In this document: positions 1 to 8,292 of the stretch, in pieces | Layout: each line of letters begins with the position of its first letter | Position numbering within the stretch: position 1 is the stretch's first letter | Assembly: GCF_031432975.1 (NCBI RefSeq) | Contig: NZ_CP133838.1 | Coordinates: 186,001 to 250,000 of the forward strand | Length of the DNA stretch: 64,000 bases | Direction: 5' to 3' | DNA from: Buttiauxella selenatireducens | GTDB lineage: Bacteria; Pseudomonadota; Gammaproteobacteria; Enterobacterales; Enterobacteriaceae | Program-made: the position numbers and the translations under genes | Notes under the pieces: generated by a model | Told to the model about the DNA's origin: nothing | Databases searched by the model: none | What the model saw: the letters and a program-made list of their open reading frames with translations, nothing else

Positions 1-635
1 GCTGAAATACCCAGCACGCCAATTTCTGTTGCAGTATCAAAGCCTAAGCCGAACAAAAAGCCGACCAGATACATGTGCCAGCTTTTGTTAATCAGCTTGA
101 AGGTGGAGCGGAACAGCCAGCTCATCACGCCGCCACCGGTGAAATCGGTCGCCTCGGCAGAAAGCGGTTCGCCACGTTTTAGCTGACGGAAATTACGCCA
201 AACGCCGCGTAAAATTACCAGGTTGACCAGCGCCATTGCCAACAAGAAACAGGCCGACACTGCGGTACCAATTACACCGCCGACGTCATGAAACCAGTCC
301 ATATCGTTCTGGAATGCAGCGGCAGTGGCGGCAATCGCAACAGAGGCCAACACCACAATGCTGGAATGGCCGAGCGAAAACCAGGCGCCAATGCCAAATG
401 GGCGTTTCCCTTGCTGCATCATTTTGCGCGTCACGTTATCAATTGCCGCGATGTGATCGGCATCGACTGCATGCCGCAATCCATAGCACCAGGCCAGCAG
501 ACTTGCGGCCATCAAGGCGGTGCGGTGGTGAAACGAAACCAGCGCCCAGGCCCAGGACGCAAGGTTGGCGGCAACTAACACTGCCAACAAAACGGCTGCG
601 CGCGGGTTGTCACGAAGAATACGCAAGAACATCAT
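1..635 (-). CDS. NiCoT-family nickel/cobalt permease (partial, C-terminus beyond the left edge)
   Basis: Inner-membrane nickel uptake permease of the HoxN/NixA family, which would feed Ni to hydrogenase 3 maturation. Reading leftward from the ATG at 635, about 211 residues lie in the window. The signature RHAVDADHI (about residues 54-62) lies in a hydrophobic segment, and LGFDTATEI appears close to the window edge; both are hallmarks of NiCoT permeases. The start follows an AAGGA ribosome site inside the hypF tail, with a single base between the hypF stop and this ATG, so translation is probably coupled. The family is certain; nickel rather than cobalt specificity is inferred from the hydrogenase context. 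Confidence 0.88.
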   Translation of the reverse strand, partial: MMFLRILRDNPRAAVLLAVLVAANLASWAWALVSFHHRTALMAASLLAWCYGLRHAVDADHIAAIDNVTRKMMQQGKRPFGIGAWFSLGHSSIVVLASVAIAATAAAFQNDMDWFHDVGGVIGTAVSACFLLAMALVNLVILRGVWRNFRQLKRGEPLSAEATDFTGGGVMSWLFRSTFKLINKSWHMYLVGFLFGLGFDTATEIGVLGIS

Positions 636-636
636 T

Positions 637-2874
637 TTATCCTTGTGAAGGAAGGGATAAGCGGGCGGCGGCAACCAGGGCCTGACCCAATGCAAGAGCA
701 CCGTCACCGGCGGGTAACAGTGTCGGGAAGAGCAGATTGAAATCTGCGAGATGATGCGCAAACCGTTCGCGCATCAGTGTGTTATGCAGTACGCCACCGC
801 TGAACACGAGGGTATTAATCGACAACCGGCGCGCGTGGCTGCGAGCCAAATCAGCAAAGCCTTTTGCCAGCGCATCATGGAATGCCCACGCGCGAGCAGG
901 CGCACAGTCGTGCCAGTTCATCCATTGCTGCCAGAACGTCGCCATATCAAGTTTGCCTTCAACAAGCGGCAGGGTGACAGGATGGAGACAGGCACCGCTA
1001 AGTGACGCCAGTGCTTCAAAGCGACAAGCGACTTCCCCTTCATAGCTTTGTTGCAGCGGCGCGCAGTTAAGCGCGGCAGCAGCAGCATCGAATAGACGGC
1101 CTGCGGAGGAGGCGAGCGGGGTGTTAATTCCACGGGCAATCGCCGTTGCCAGTAGCGGCCAGTTTTGTTCGCGCACAATTGCGGTTTCTGGGTATTGTTG
1201 CCAGTCCGGCAAAAAAGTCAGGCAATGGGCGAGCAAGTTGCGCCACGGCTGGCGAGCCGCGAGATCTCCCCCAGGCAGAGACACTGCGGGTAAACCCCCT
1301 AAGTGTTCACATTCCTGATAATTCACACGCAGACATTCGCCACCCCATAGCTGGTCGTTCTCGCCATAACCAATACCATCCAGCGTGAGCGCAATGACAT
1401 CGCCCCCGTCCCGTGGCCAAAGGTGTTCGGCAAGGCAAGCCACAGCATGAGCGTGGTGATGTAAAACCGTGCTGATGGGCAGCCCCATTTCACGCCCAAT
1501 ACGGGCGCTGTGGTAGCCTGGATGGGCATCTATCACGATATGTTCTGGCGTAAAATCATAAGCTTCACACATCAGCGTGCGCGCTTTATGCCATTGCTGC
1601 TCCACGCCATCTTCAGAGAGATCGCCCAGATGTTGGCTGAGCACCGCCTGGTTTCCGCGCAGCAAACAGAAGGTGTTTTTCAAATCTGCGCCCAGCGCCA
1701 GAATCGGCGGCAGTGCGGCAAAACCAGGCGGTAACGGGAGTGCGTCCGGCACAAATCCGCGGGCACGACGCAGCATTTCACCGTTGGCACGCACCACGGA
1801 GTCATCCATACGCTGCACGATGTCGCGATTGTGCAGCAGCCAGCCGTCAGCAATGTTGGCTAATTCTTCGCGCGCTTGTTGATTGGTAATGGCTGGCGGT
1901 TTGCCATTTACATTACCGGAGGTCATCACCAGCGGTGCGCCGAAGCCCTGCATCAAAAGGTGTTGCAGCGGGTTGGCGGGCAGCATGACGCCGACTTCGT
2001 GCAGATGCGGAGCGATAAACTCGCTTAAGTCGGGTAAATCCGACTTCGCCATTAAGACAATCGGTGCTGCTGGAGTATTGAGCTGTGCGACGACATCCGC
2101 AGGCAATCCGTCTGAGTCTGGGAGCATCACCGCCAGCGGTTTTGTCGGGCGATGTTTACGGTCCCGTAAGTTGGCAACAGCGTTGTTGTTGCGCGCATCA
2201 ACCGCCAGATGGAACCCGCCGAGCCCTTTTATCGCCACGATCTTTCCGGCTTTTAACGCCATTACGGCAGCCTGAAGGGCATCTTCGCGTTCTAAAGACA
2301 CTTCACCACATTGCCAGACAATGTGTGGGCCGCAATCCGGGCAGGCGACGGGCTGCGCATGAAAGCGCCTGTCCAACGGGTTGCGATACTCTTTCTCGCA
2401 CGCCGGACACAGCGGGAACGCCGCCATGACCGTGTTTGGCCGGTCATACGGCATGGCGTTAATAATCGTGAAACGTGGGCCGCAGTGGGTGCAATTGATA
2501 AACGGATAGCGATAACGGCGATCGTTTGGATCGTTAAGTTCGCGCAGGCAATCCGGACACGTTGCGGCATCAGGGACAATTTGCGTGTCCATCGAACTAT
2601 GGTCGCTGTGGCGAATAGTGAAATCCTGCGGCAGGGTTTCCCACTGCATGGCGGATTGTTCAACGCTATCGATACGCGCCAGCGGTGGGCAATGGGCGTG
2701 AAGCTGAGTCATGAACGCATCAGCGGCAGACGTCAGGCGTACTAATACTCCCGCGCCGTCATTACAGACGTCGCCTGTGAGTTTGAGTTGTTGCGCCAGT
2801 TGCCAGACGAAAGGCCGAAAACCCACGCCCTGGACTTTGCCGCGAATGCGTAGCATCACGCCGTTAAGATTCAC
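637..2874 (-). CDS. hypF: HypF carbamoyltransferase for hydrogenase cyanide ligand synthesis
   Basis: HypF turns carbamoyl phosphate and ATP into a carbamoyl adenylate and passes the carbamoyl group to the C-terminal Cys of HypE, the first step in making the CN ligands of the NiFe centre. Visible in order are an acylphosphatase-like domain ([12 protein letters not shown]), two paired Cys zinc fingers (CPDC...CTHCG and CPAC...CPDCG), a YrdC-like domain ([12 protein letters not shown]) and a Kae1-like domain with the VLHHHAHA metal motif. I chose the GTG at 2874, preceded by AGGAA, because the longer frame from 2898 runs into a palindromic intergenic repeat. It lies after fdhF and is coupled to the nickel permease. 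Confidence 0.95.
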   Translation of the reverse strand: MNLNGVMLRIRGKVQGVGFRPFVWQLAQQLKLTGDVCNDGAGVLVRLTSAADAFMTQLHAHCPPLARIDSVEQSAMQWETLPQDFTIRHSDHSSMDTQIVPDAATCPDCLRELNDPNDRRYRYPFINCTHCGPRFTIINAMPYDRPNTVMAAFPLCPACEKEYRNPLDRRFHAQPVACPDCGPHIVWQCGEVSLEREDALQAAVMALKAGKIVAIKGLGGFHLAVDARNNNAVANLRDRKHRPTKPLAVMLPDSDGLPADVVAQLNTPAAPIVLMAKSDLPDLSEFIAPHLHEVGVMLPANPLQHLLMQGFGAPLVMTSGNVNGKPPAITNQQAREELANIADGWLLHNRDIVQRMDDSVVRANGEMLRRARGFVPDALPLPPGFAALPPILALGADLKNTFCLLRGNQAVLSQHLGDLSEDGVEQQWHKARTLMCEAYDFTPEHIVIDAHPGYHSARIGREMGLPISTVLHHHAHAVACLAEHLWPRDGGDVIALTLDGIGYGENDQLWGGECLRVNYQECEHLGGLPAVSLPGGDLAARQPWRNLLAHCLTFLPDWQQYPETAIVREQNWPLLATAIARGINTPLASSAGRLFDAAAAALNCAPLQQSYEGEVACRFEALASLSGACLHPVTLPLVEGKLDMATFWQQWMNWHDCAPARAWAFHDALAKGFADLARSHARRLSINTLVFSGGVLHNTLMRERFAHHLADFNLLFPTLLPAGDGALALGQALVAAARLSLPSQG

Positions 2875-2891
2875 TTTTGTTCCTGTTTTTC

Positions 2892-2982
2892 CCCTCACCC
2901 CGGCCCTCTCCCAAGGGGAGAGGGGGGATTTGAGGTTGGTGCGATTTCCTCCCTCTCCTGGGGGAGAGGGTTGGGGTGAGGG
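2892..2982. repeat. Paired palindromic intergenic repeat, full copy 1
   Basis: Two GC-rich hairpins (CCCTCTCCC / GGGAGAGGG type) are enclosed by outer arms CCCTCACCCC and GGGGTGAGGG. It fills the spacer between fdhF and hypF. The same design recurs at 8169, 14076 and 63471, with half copies at 5893 and 17881. Confidence 0.9.
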
Positions 2983-2991
2983 CGGTGGTTC

Positions 2992-5142
2992 TTAAACTTC
3001 TACCGCACTACGCAACCGCGCTTTCATATCGCTATAGGTGGTCTGCGCATAGTTCTCGGCCCATTGCTGGTCAGCAATCTGGCTGATATTTACCGCGCAA
3101 TACTTGGTTTCCGGTGTTTTGGAAATTGGGTCAAGGTTGTCCTGAGTCAGTTCATTACACGCACCAATCCACCATTGGTAAGTCATGTACACCGAACCAA
3201 GATTGATGCGCTCATTCACTTCGGCACGGCTGATGACTTTGCCGCGACGCGAACTGACCCACACCAGTTGCTTGTCTTTGATATTGAGCAACTCGGCATC
3301 CGTCGGGTTGATTTGCACAAATCCAGGCTCATCGGCGAGTGTTTGCAGCGCCGCACAGTTGCCCGTCATCGAGCGGCAGGAGTAATGTCCGACCTCACGA
3401 ACGGTACACAGCACCAGCGGATAATCCGCGTCCGGCACTTCGGCCGGTGCGCGCCACTCGGCGGCAAAAAGCTGCCCTTTACCGTTTGGCGTATCGAACT
3501 TGCTGTCTTTGTAGAGATACGGCGTGCCAGAGTGATCAAGCGTCGGACACGGCCACTGCACATGGCCCATCTCGCCCATTTTCTCGTAGGTCACGCCATA
3601 GAACAGCGGGCAGAGTTCGCGCAGCTCATCCCAGATTTGCTGATTGTTGTCGTAGTGCATTGGGTAGCCCATTTCGGTGGCGAGCAGGCTGATAATTTCC
3701 CAGTCACGTTTGACGTTGTATTTCGCATCAATCGCTTTCTCAAAACGCTGGAAACCACGGTCGGCACAGGTAAACACGCCGCCATGTTCGCCCCATGAAG
3801 TGGCTGGCAAAATAACGTCGGCCACTTCGGCGGTTTTGGTCATGAAGATGTCTTGCACCACCACAAAATCGAGCGCTTCAAAGCCTTTGCGCACCAGGCC
3901 AAGGTCGGCTTCGGTCTGCAACGGGTCTTCGCCCATGATGTAGTAGGCTTTCATTTCGCCTTCGATAGCCATATGCGGCACTTCGGTGATACGCACGCCC
4001 ACTTTGTCGTCCATATCGTCGACGTTAATGCCCCAGGCTTTGGCGAATTTGGCGCGTACTTCCGGGTCAACCACATCCTGATAGCCAGGGAACTGGTTTG
4101 GCAGCACGCCCATATCACACGCGCCCTGCACGTTGTTTTGCCCACGAACCGGGCCAACGCCGACGTTTTCGCGACCGAGATTTCCCGTCAACAGCGCAAG
4201 GCTTGATAAGCCTTTTACCACGTCAACCGCCTGGCCAAACTGCGTGACGCCCATGCCCCACATGATGGTGGCGGAAGGCGCGGCAGCAAACGTGCGCATC
4301 GCCTGGCGAACCATGTGTGCCGGAACACCGGTCAGGTGCTCAACGTCTTCTGGCGCGTAACCTTTGACGACCTCACGGTAGGCATCCAAACCGTCAGTGT
4401 ATTTCGCCACATACTCTTTATCGTAGAGATTCTCTTCGAGCAGCACGTAACCAAAGGCATTCACCAGCGCCATGTTGCAGCCGTTTTTCAGCTGCAAATG
4501 TTGGTCGGCGATACGTGCGGTTTCGATGCGACGCGGATCGCAAACAATGATTTTCGCGCCATTTTCTTTCGCTTTAATTACGCGACGCGCCACGATTGGG
4601 TGCGAATCAGCGCAGTTGTAGCCAAACACCAACAGGCATTTAGAGTGTTCAATATCGCCGATGGAGTTGCTCATCGCGCCATTTCCCAGCGTCACCTGCA
4701 AACCAGCAACCGACGGCCCGTGGCAAACACGCGCACAGCAGTCGACGTTGTTGGTATGCAACACGCCGCGTGCAAACTTCTGCATCACATAATTAGTTTC
4801 GTTACCCGTTCCGCGTGACGAACCGGTCGTCATAATCGAGCGCGGGCCATGCTGCTCTTTAATCGCTTTCAGACGTTTAGCGGTATAGCTGATGGCTTCA
4901 TCCCAACTGACGGGCTGGAGTTTCCCGCCTTTTTCGTAACGAATCATTGGCTGCGTTAAACGCGGTGTGAGCAGTTTGGTATCGTTGAGAAAATCCCAGC
5001 CGTAATAGCCTTTCAGGCAGAGTTCATTTTGGTTAGTCACGCCATCAGCCGCTTCAGCGCGGATAATTTTGTTCTTCTCAACAACCAGTTTCAGTTTGCA
5101 GCCTGCGCCACAGTAAGGGCAGACGCTGGTAATTTTTTTCAT
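2992..5142 (-). CDS. fdhF: Formate dehydrogenase H, cysteine form
   Basis: Molybdopterin formate dehydrogenase that oxidises formate to CO2 and passes electrons through HycB to hydrogenase 3. At 716 residues it matches E. coli FDH-H (715) in length. The N-terminal [4Fe-4S] ligands are C8, C11, C15 and C42. The active-site stretch DCCARV-C-HGPSVAG places Cys at residue 140 (codon TGC, complement of 4723-4725), exactly where E. coli has selenocysteine encoded by TGA; His141 is kept. The enzyme therefore needs no SelB-dependent readthrough. It lies 35 bp after hydN in the same operon. Cys variants of this family are generally slower than Sec enzymes; whether a Sec paralogue exists elsewhere cannot be seen. 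Confidence 0.95.
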   Translation of the reverse strand: MKKITSVCPYCGAGCKLKLVVEKNKIIRAEAADGVTNQNELCLKGYYGWDFLNDTKLLTPRLTQPMIRYEKGGKLQPVSWDEAISYTAKRLKAIKEQHGPRSIMTTGSSRGTGNETNYVMQKFARGVLHTNNVDCCARVCHGPSVAGLQVTLGNGAMSNSIGDIEHSKCLLVFGYNCADSHPIVARRVIKAKENGAKIIVCDPRRIETARIADQHLQLKNGCNMALVNAFGYVLLEENLYDKEYVAKYTDGLDAYREVVKGYAPEDVEHLTGVPAHMVRQAMRTFAAAPSATIMWGMGVTQFGQAVDVVKGLSSLALLTGNLGRENVGVGPVRGQNNVQGACDMGVLPNQFPGYQDVVDPEVRAKFAKAWGINVDDMDDKVGVRITEVPHMAIEGEMKAYYIMGEDPLQTEADLGLVRKGFEALDFVVVQDIFMTKTAEVADVILPATSWGEHGGVFTCADRGFQRFEKAIDAKYNVKRDWEIISLLATEMGYPMHYDNNQQIWDELRELCPLFYGVTYEKMGEMGHVQWPCPTLDHSGTPYLYKDSKFDTPNGKGQLFAAEWRAPAEVPDADYPLVLCTVREVGHYSCRSMTGNCAALQTLADEPGFVQINPTDAELLNIKDKQLVWVSSRRGKVISRAEVNERINLGSVYMTYQWWIGACNELTQDNLDPISKTPETKYCAVNISQIADQQWAENYAQTTYSDMKARLRSAVEV

Positions 5143-5177
5143 CAGTAACAGACCTGTTAAAAGTGAATGATTCGAAA

Positions 5178-5726
5178 TTAGAAAATCAGGGATGAAGTGG
5201 CATCGAAAGCAGCACGGCGGCGTTTTTCGGCACTCATTTGTTCAAGCTTGTTGCGGTCAACGCAGATAATGGCGTTGGTTGGGCAGGCTTCCATACAGGC
5301 CGGGCCTTCTGCGCGGGTGTGGCAAAGATCGCACTTATTCGCTTCGGCTTTTTCGGCCATCACGTTAAGACCCGCGCCGCTGTTGCGCACGACGGGGCGA
5401 ACGACCACTTCCATCGCGCCATACGGGCAGGCAACCACACAGGTTTTGCAGCCGATGCAACGTTCTTGCATCACATTCACAAACCCATGTTCGCGGCTGA
5501 TAGCACCGTTAGGGCAGACGTTGGCACACGGTGCGTCTTCGCACTGGCGGCACATCGTCGCGGTAGAAACATTCACGCCTTTAATCACGTGAATACGTGG
5601 CAGGAAAGTTTGCGGAGTTAATGCCGCGCAATCCTGCGCTTCCTGATGGGACACGACACAGGCCACTTCGCATGTGCGACAGCCGATACATTTGCTCGAA
5701 TCTGCAATGATGAAGCGGTTCATCAT
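5178..5726 (-). CDS. hydN: HydN iron-sulfur electron carrier for FDH-H
   Basis: Ferredoxin-like protein of 182 residues that aligns almost throughout with E. coli HydN (175) and is needed for full FDH-H activity. It has four Cys clusters: CIGCRTCEVAC, CRQCEDAPCANVC, CIGCKTCVVAC and CDLC...CMEAC, consistent with four [4Fe-4S] centres. Two ATGs lie in tandem; either MMNRF or MNRF could be the start, after an AGGAG ribosome site. It is the first gene of a hydN-fdhF-hypF-nickel permease unit, with its own likely sigma-54 promoter. Confidence 0.95.
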   Translation of the reverse strand: MMNRFIIADSSKCIGCRTCEVACVVSHQEAQDCAALTPQTFLPRIHVIKGVNVSTATMCRQCEDAPCANVCPNGAISREHGFVNVMQERCIGCKTCVVACPYGAMEVVVRPVVRNSGAGLNVMAEKAEANKCDLCHTRAEGPACMEACPTNAIICVDRNKLEQMSAEKRRRAAFDATSSLIF

Positions 5727-5767
5727 AAGCTCCTGGGGAGAGTGTTTTTATAAGTCGGCGATAGACA

Positions 5768-5784
5768 TACATAAAGTGTGCCAA
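5768..5784 (-). promoter_or_regulatory. Probable sigma-54 promoter of hydN
   Basis: On the minus strand TTGGCAC is followed at the right distance by ATGTA. The -24 box is perfect. The -12 box has GT instead of the usual GC, so this is a slightly weak match. It lies about 42 bp upstream of hydN and points toward it. Confidence 0.6.
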
Positions 5785-5860
5785 CTTTGAAACTAGCGTG
5801 ATTCAAGGCGTTACGCATTGATCCGGGCTGGGGTGACAGTGACATCGACACATTTGACGA

Positions 5861-5880
5861 TGTCATTTGGGCAAATGACA
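5861..5880. promoter_or_regulatory. Candidate FhlA upstream activating site for hydN
   Basis: A perfect 9-bp inverted repeat, TGTCATTTG-GG-CAAATGACA, about 80-100 bp upstream of the candidate sigma-54 promoter. The same TGACA/TGTCATTT words occur in the hycA-hypA spacer. Binding by FhlA is inferred from position and shared words. Confidence 0.5.
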
Positions 5881-5892
5881 GAGGGGGAAAAT

Positions 5893-5925
5893 CCCCTCTC
5901 CAGGGGGAGAGGGTTAGGGATAAGG
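5893..5925. repeat. Palindromic intergenic repeat, half copy
   Basis: One hairpin arm pair (CCCCTCTCC / GGGAGAGGG) followed by TTAGGGATAAGG. It is a single-hairpin version of the paired repeat and lies just downstream of hycI, so it may also act as a 3' end hairpin. Confidence 0.75.
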
Positions 5926-5943
5926 TGTTTAAATCACCAAAAC

Positions 5944-6423
5944 TTACTCGAACTCCGACGCTTCCAGATCTGCGAAACCGCCTTTACCTTCCCAGCCTGC
6001 CAGACGCTGATACACAGTCTCCACCGCCGCTTTAATCGCGTCGGTCATTGGGTAGTAAAAGCCGACGATATCGGGCTGAATGCCCAAGAAAATCACCTCA
6101 CCAACATCCTCTTTCAACTGATCAATCAGATAATTGAGTGGCATGTTGTGGGTGGTCATCATAAACATTTCAGCGATATCGTCCGGATCGATAACACGGA
6201 TTTCACCAGGGGCGAGGCCCATATCCGTGGCGTCGACCAACAGCAATCTTTCAGGGCGCAATTCGCGAATCGCCACTACATCGTTTTCCGGTGCGGTGCC
6301 GCCGTCGATAACTACCCAGTCGCCTTGTGGCGCAGCCTGGCACTTTTCGGCCAGCAACGGGCCTGCGCCGTCGTCGCCCATCATGCTGTTACCGACACAC
6401 AGTAAAACGCTCTTGTTAGTCAT
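5944..6423 (-). CDS. hycI: HycI hydrogenase 3 maturation protease
   Basis: Endopeptidase that removes the C-terminal peptide of HycE after nickel insertion. The 159-residue protein has the family features: GNSMMGDDGAGP near the N-terminus with the first metal-binding acidic residue, VDATDMG in the middle and a later conserved His (TTHNMPL). It overlaps the end of hycH by 8 bp and is the last gene of the hyc operon. Confidence 0.95.
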   Translation of the reverse strand: MTNKSVLLCVGNSMMGDDGAGPLLAEKCQAAPQGDWVVIDGGTAPENDVVAIRELRPERLLLVDATDMGLAPGEIRVIDPDDIAEMFMMTTHNMPLNYLIDQLKEDVGEVIFLGIQPDIVGFYYPMTDAIKAAVETVYQRLAGWEGKGGFADLEASEFE

Positions 6424-6826
6424 AACGCCTCCGTACCATCAAATAAATGGCGGGTTCTTGTTGGATGGCTTGCAGCATGTCGAGCAATTCCTGGCTCCAG
6501 ATTTGCTGCTGTGCGGTTTGCGTCGGTTTTGCGGCATCAAAGGCTTTCGCTAACAAAACCACATGGCTTTGGTCGATAACAATTTCGCCATAACGCGGCA
6601 CACCTTCCATTTTGCGCCGCGCTTCGCTGCCCTCTTCAAGCGTGGCAATCCACGCTTTGTAAGGTTCAAATGAGCAAACCAGATTCTCTTTCAGGCAGTC
6701 GATAACGCCGAGATGGTGGCCGATTGCGAGGCTGTAATAAACCACCTGTTGCGCATCACTCGGGGTGTTGTCGTTTTCATCGACAAACTTACGGCTAAGC
6801 TGGCAAAAGACCACCGACTCGCTCAT
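6416..6826 (-). CDS. hycH: HycH formate hydrogenlyase assembly protein
   Basis: A 136-residue protein matching E. coli HycH (MSE-VVF-QLSRKF...VPRYGEIVID...IYLMVRR), required for maturation of the hydrogenase 3 large subunit. The start is placed at the ATG at 6826, whose A overlaps the hycG stop (TAATG), because this matches E. coli; a longer frame to 6907 only runs back into hycG. Confidence 0.93.
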   Translation of the reverse strand: MSESVVFCQLSRKFVDENDNTPSDAQQVVYYSLAIGHHLGVIDCLKENLVCSFEPYKAWIATLEEGSEARRKMEGVPRYGEIVIDQSHVVLLAKAFDAAKPTQTAQQQIWSQELLDMLQAIQQEPAIYLMVRRRYD

Positions 6827-7590
6827 TACACGCGCTCCTGTTTCACCAGTTCTTCCAGATGAGTGACGATCTCGGTCAGTCGTGGATCGTTCTCGTGTGC
6901 CAGCCACTGCTGAACACTGCCGCCACCGGCGGTGAGATTTTCCATGTAGCTGTCAGCAATCTGGCGTCCATAGCGATAACCCGCCAGGTGACGGGCAGCG
7001 CGGTCGATACGTACACGTAACGGCTGAACCATATCCGGGTGCAGAATTTGCGCCGGTTGAGCGTCCATCTCACTCGCTTCACGGGCGTGGATTTTCTGCT
7101 CCAGCAAACCCAGCGCCATGGCAAAACCGTACAGTGTTGCCGCAGGTGTCGGTGGGCAGCCCGGAATATACACGTCGACCGGGACGATTTTGTCGGTGCC
7201 GCCCCAGACGCAATACAGGTCGTGGAAGATGCCGCCGCTGTTACCGCATGCGCCGTAAGAGATACAGATTTTTGGGTCCGGCGCGGATTCCCAGGCGCGT
7301 AGCGCAGGGGAACGCATTGCGCGAGTCACCGCGCCGGTAAACAGCAAAATGTCCGCATGACGAGGTGACGGAACCACCTTAATACCAAAGCGTTCTGCAT
7401 CGAAAAGTGGCGAAAGTGTGGCGAAAATTTCGATTTCGCAACCGTTACAGCCACCGCAGTCAACGCGATAAACGTATGCAGAGCGTTTAATCTTTTTCAG
7501 CAGTGACGCTTTCATGCTGGCGATAGACTCATCCACCGTCATGGGGACGGGCATGCCTTTATCGTCGCGTGGGCCGAGTAAAATGCTCAT
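6826..7590 (-). CDS. hycG: HycG hydrogenase 3 small subunit
   Basis: Iron-sulfur small subunit of the membrane-bound, cytoplasm-facing [NiFe] hydrogenase 3, related to the NuoB family. The 254 residues include [13 protein letters not shown] and [10 protein letters not shown], and PGCPPTP supplies the last cluster ligand; together these hold the proximal [4Fe-4S] cluster. There is no twin-arginine signal, as expected for an enzyme facing the cytoplasm. Its start shares one base with the hycF stop. Confidence 0.95.
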   Translation of the reverse strand: MSILLGPRDDKGMPVPMTVDESIASMKASLLKKIKRSAYVYRVDCGGCNGCEIEIFATLSPLFDAERFGIKVVPSPRHADILLFTGAVTRAMRSPALRAWESAPDPKICISYGACGNSGGIFHDLYCVWGGTDKIVPVDVYIPGCPPTPAATLYGFAMALGLLEQKIHAREASEMDAQPAQILHPDMVQPLRVRIDRAARHLAGYRYGRQIADSYMENLTAGGGSVQQWLAHENDPRLTEIVTHLEELVKQERV

Positions 7591-8132
7591 TAGCTGGCCT
7601 CTCTTATCTGGCGGCTAAGGTCGATTTGGTCGGAAGACACCAGGCTTTGCTGGCGTTTGCATTCCGGGCAAGTTTCAAACGATGCGCGGTGCGATTCGGC
7701 AAGTTTGTCGCCGTTGTGTTCGAGTAGCGCAATGGCGTAATCAATCTCTTTTTGCACCGCAAAAGGCTTGTGACACTGGCGGCAGTTGCACAGGTCAAAA
7801 CGCGCTTGTTGCAGGAAGTCGGCTTTGTTCCACACCGCCAGTTCGTATTCCTGAGAAAGTTTGATGGCCGCCGTTGGGCAGACTTCTTCACAACGCGCAC
7901 AGAAAATGCAGCGCCCGAGGTTGAAGGTCCACGCCAGTTGCCCGGCAACAAGATCGGTTTCCACCGTTAATGCGTTAGACGGGCAGGCGTTCACACACGC
8001 CGCACAACCGATGCATTGCTGCGGGTTGTGTTCCGGTTTGCCACGGAAATTAGGGTCCACGGCTATCGGTTGTAGCGGGTATGACTCGGTGGCCACGCCG
8101 CCTTTTATGGCTTTCTTGATGAAGTTAAACAT
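7590..8132 (-). CDS. hycF: HycF two-cluster ferredoxin subunit
   Basis: NuoI-like electron transfer subunit of 180 residues linking HycB to HycG. Two [4Fe-4S] motifs are visible, [11 protein letters not shown] and [11 protein letters not shown], plus a C-terminal set of paired Cys (CNCRQC and CPECK) typical of HycF. It starts after a spacer that contains a full palindromic repeat downstream of hycE. Confidence 0.95.
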   Translation of the reverse strand: MFNFIKKAIKGGVATESYPLQPIAVDPNFRGKPEHNPQQCIGCAACVNACPSNALTVETDLVAGQLAWTFNLGRCIFCARCEEVCPTAAIKLSQEYELAVWNKADFLQQARFDLCNCRQCHKPFAVQKEIDYAIALLEHNGDKLAESHRASFETCPECKRQQSLVSSDQIDLSRQIREAS

Positions 8133-8168
8133 GATGACTCCAGTGTTTTGCCCTGGTTTTTTGGGTTT

Positions 8169-8267
8169 CCCTCACCCCGGCCCTCTCCCCCAGGAGAGGG
8201 GGAAAACCGAAGTTCACCTTTAACTCGATCAGTCCCCTCTCCTTCAGGGAGAGGGTTAGGGTGAGGG
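8169..8267. repeat. Paired palindromic intergenic repeat, full copy 2
   Basis: CCCTCACCCCGG...GGAGAGGGG, a short AT-richer centre, then CCCCTCTCC...GGGTTAGGGTGAGGG. It occupies most of the hycE-hycF spacer inside the operon, where its hairpins may shape mRNA stability between the two cistrons (inference). Confidence 0.9.
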
Positions 8268-8292
8268 TGGTACTAACCAAAGGCATCTCAAC

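Noticed and set aside
3064-3798. 244-codon plus-strand frame opposite fdhF
   Set aside because: Antisense shadow; fdhF is the clearly conserved gene.
4680-4730. SECIS element and Sec codon in fdhF
   Set aside because: The active-site codon is TGC, so there is no in-frame TGA to recode.
5818-6405. 195-codon plus-strand frame opposite hycI
   Set aside because: It is antisense to hycI and to a repeat, with no recognisable motifs; a shadow of high-GC coding DNA.
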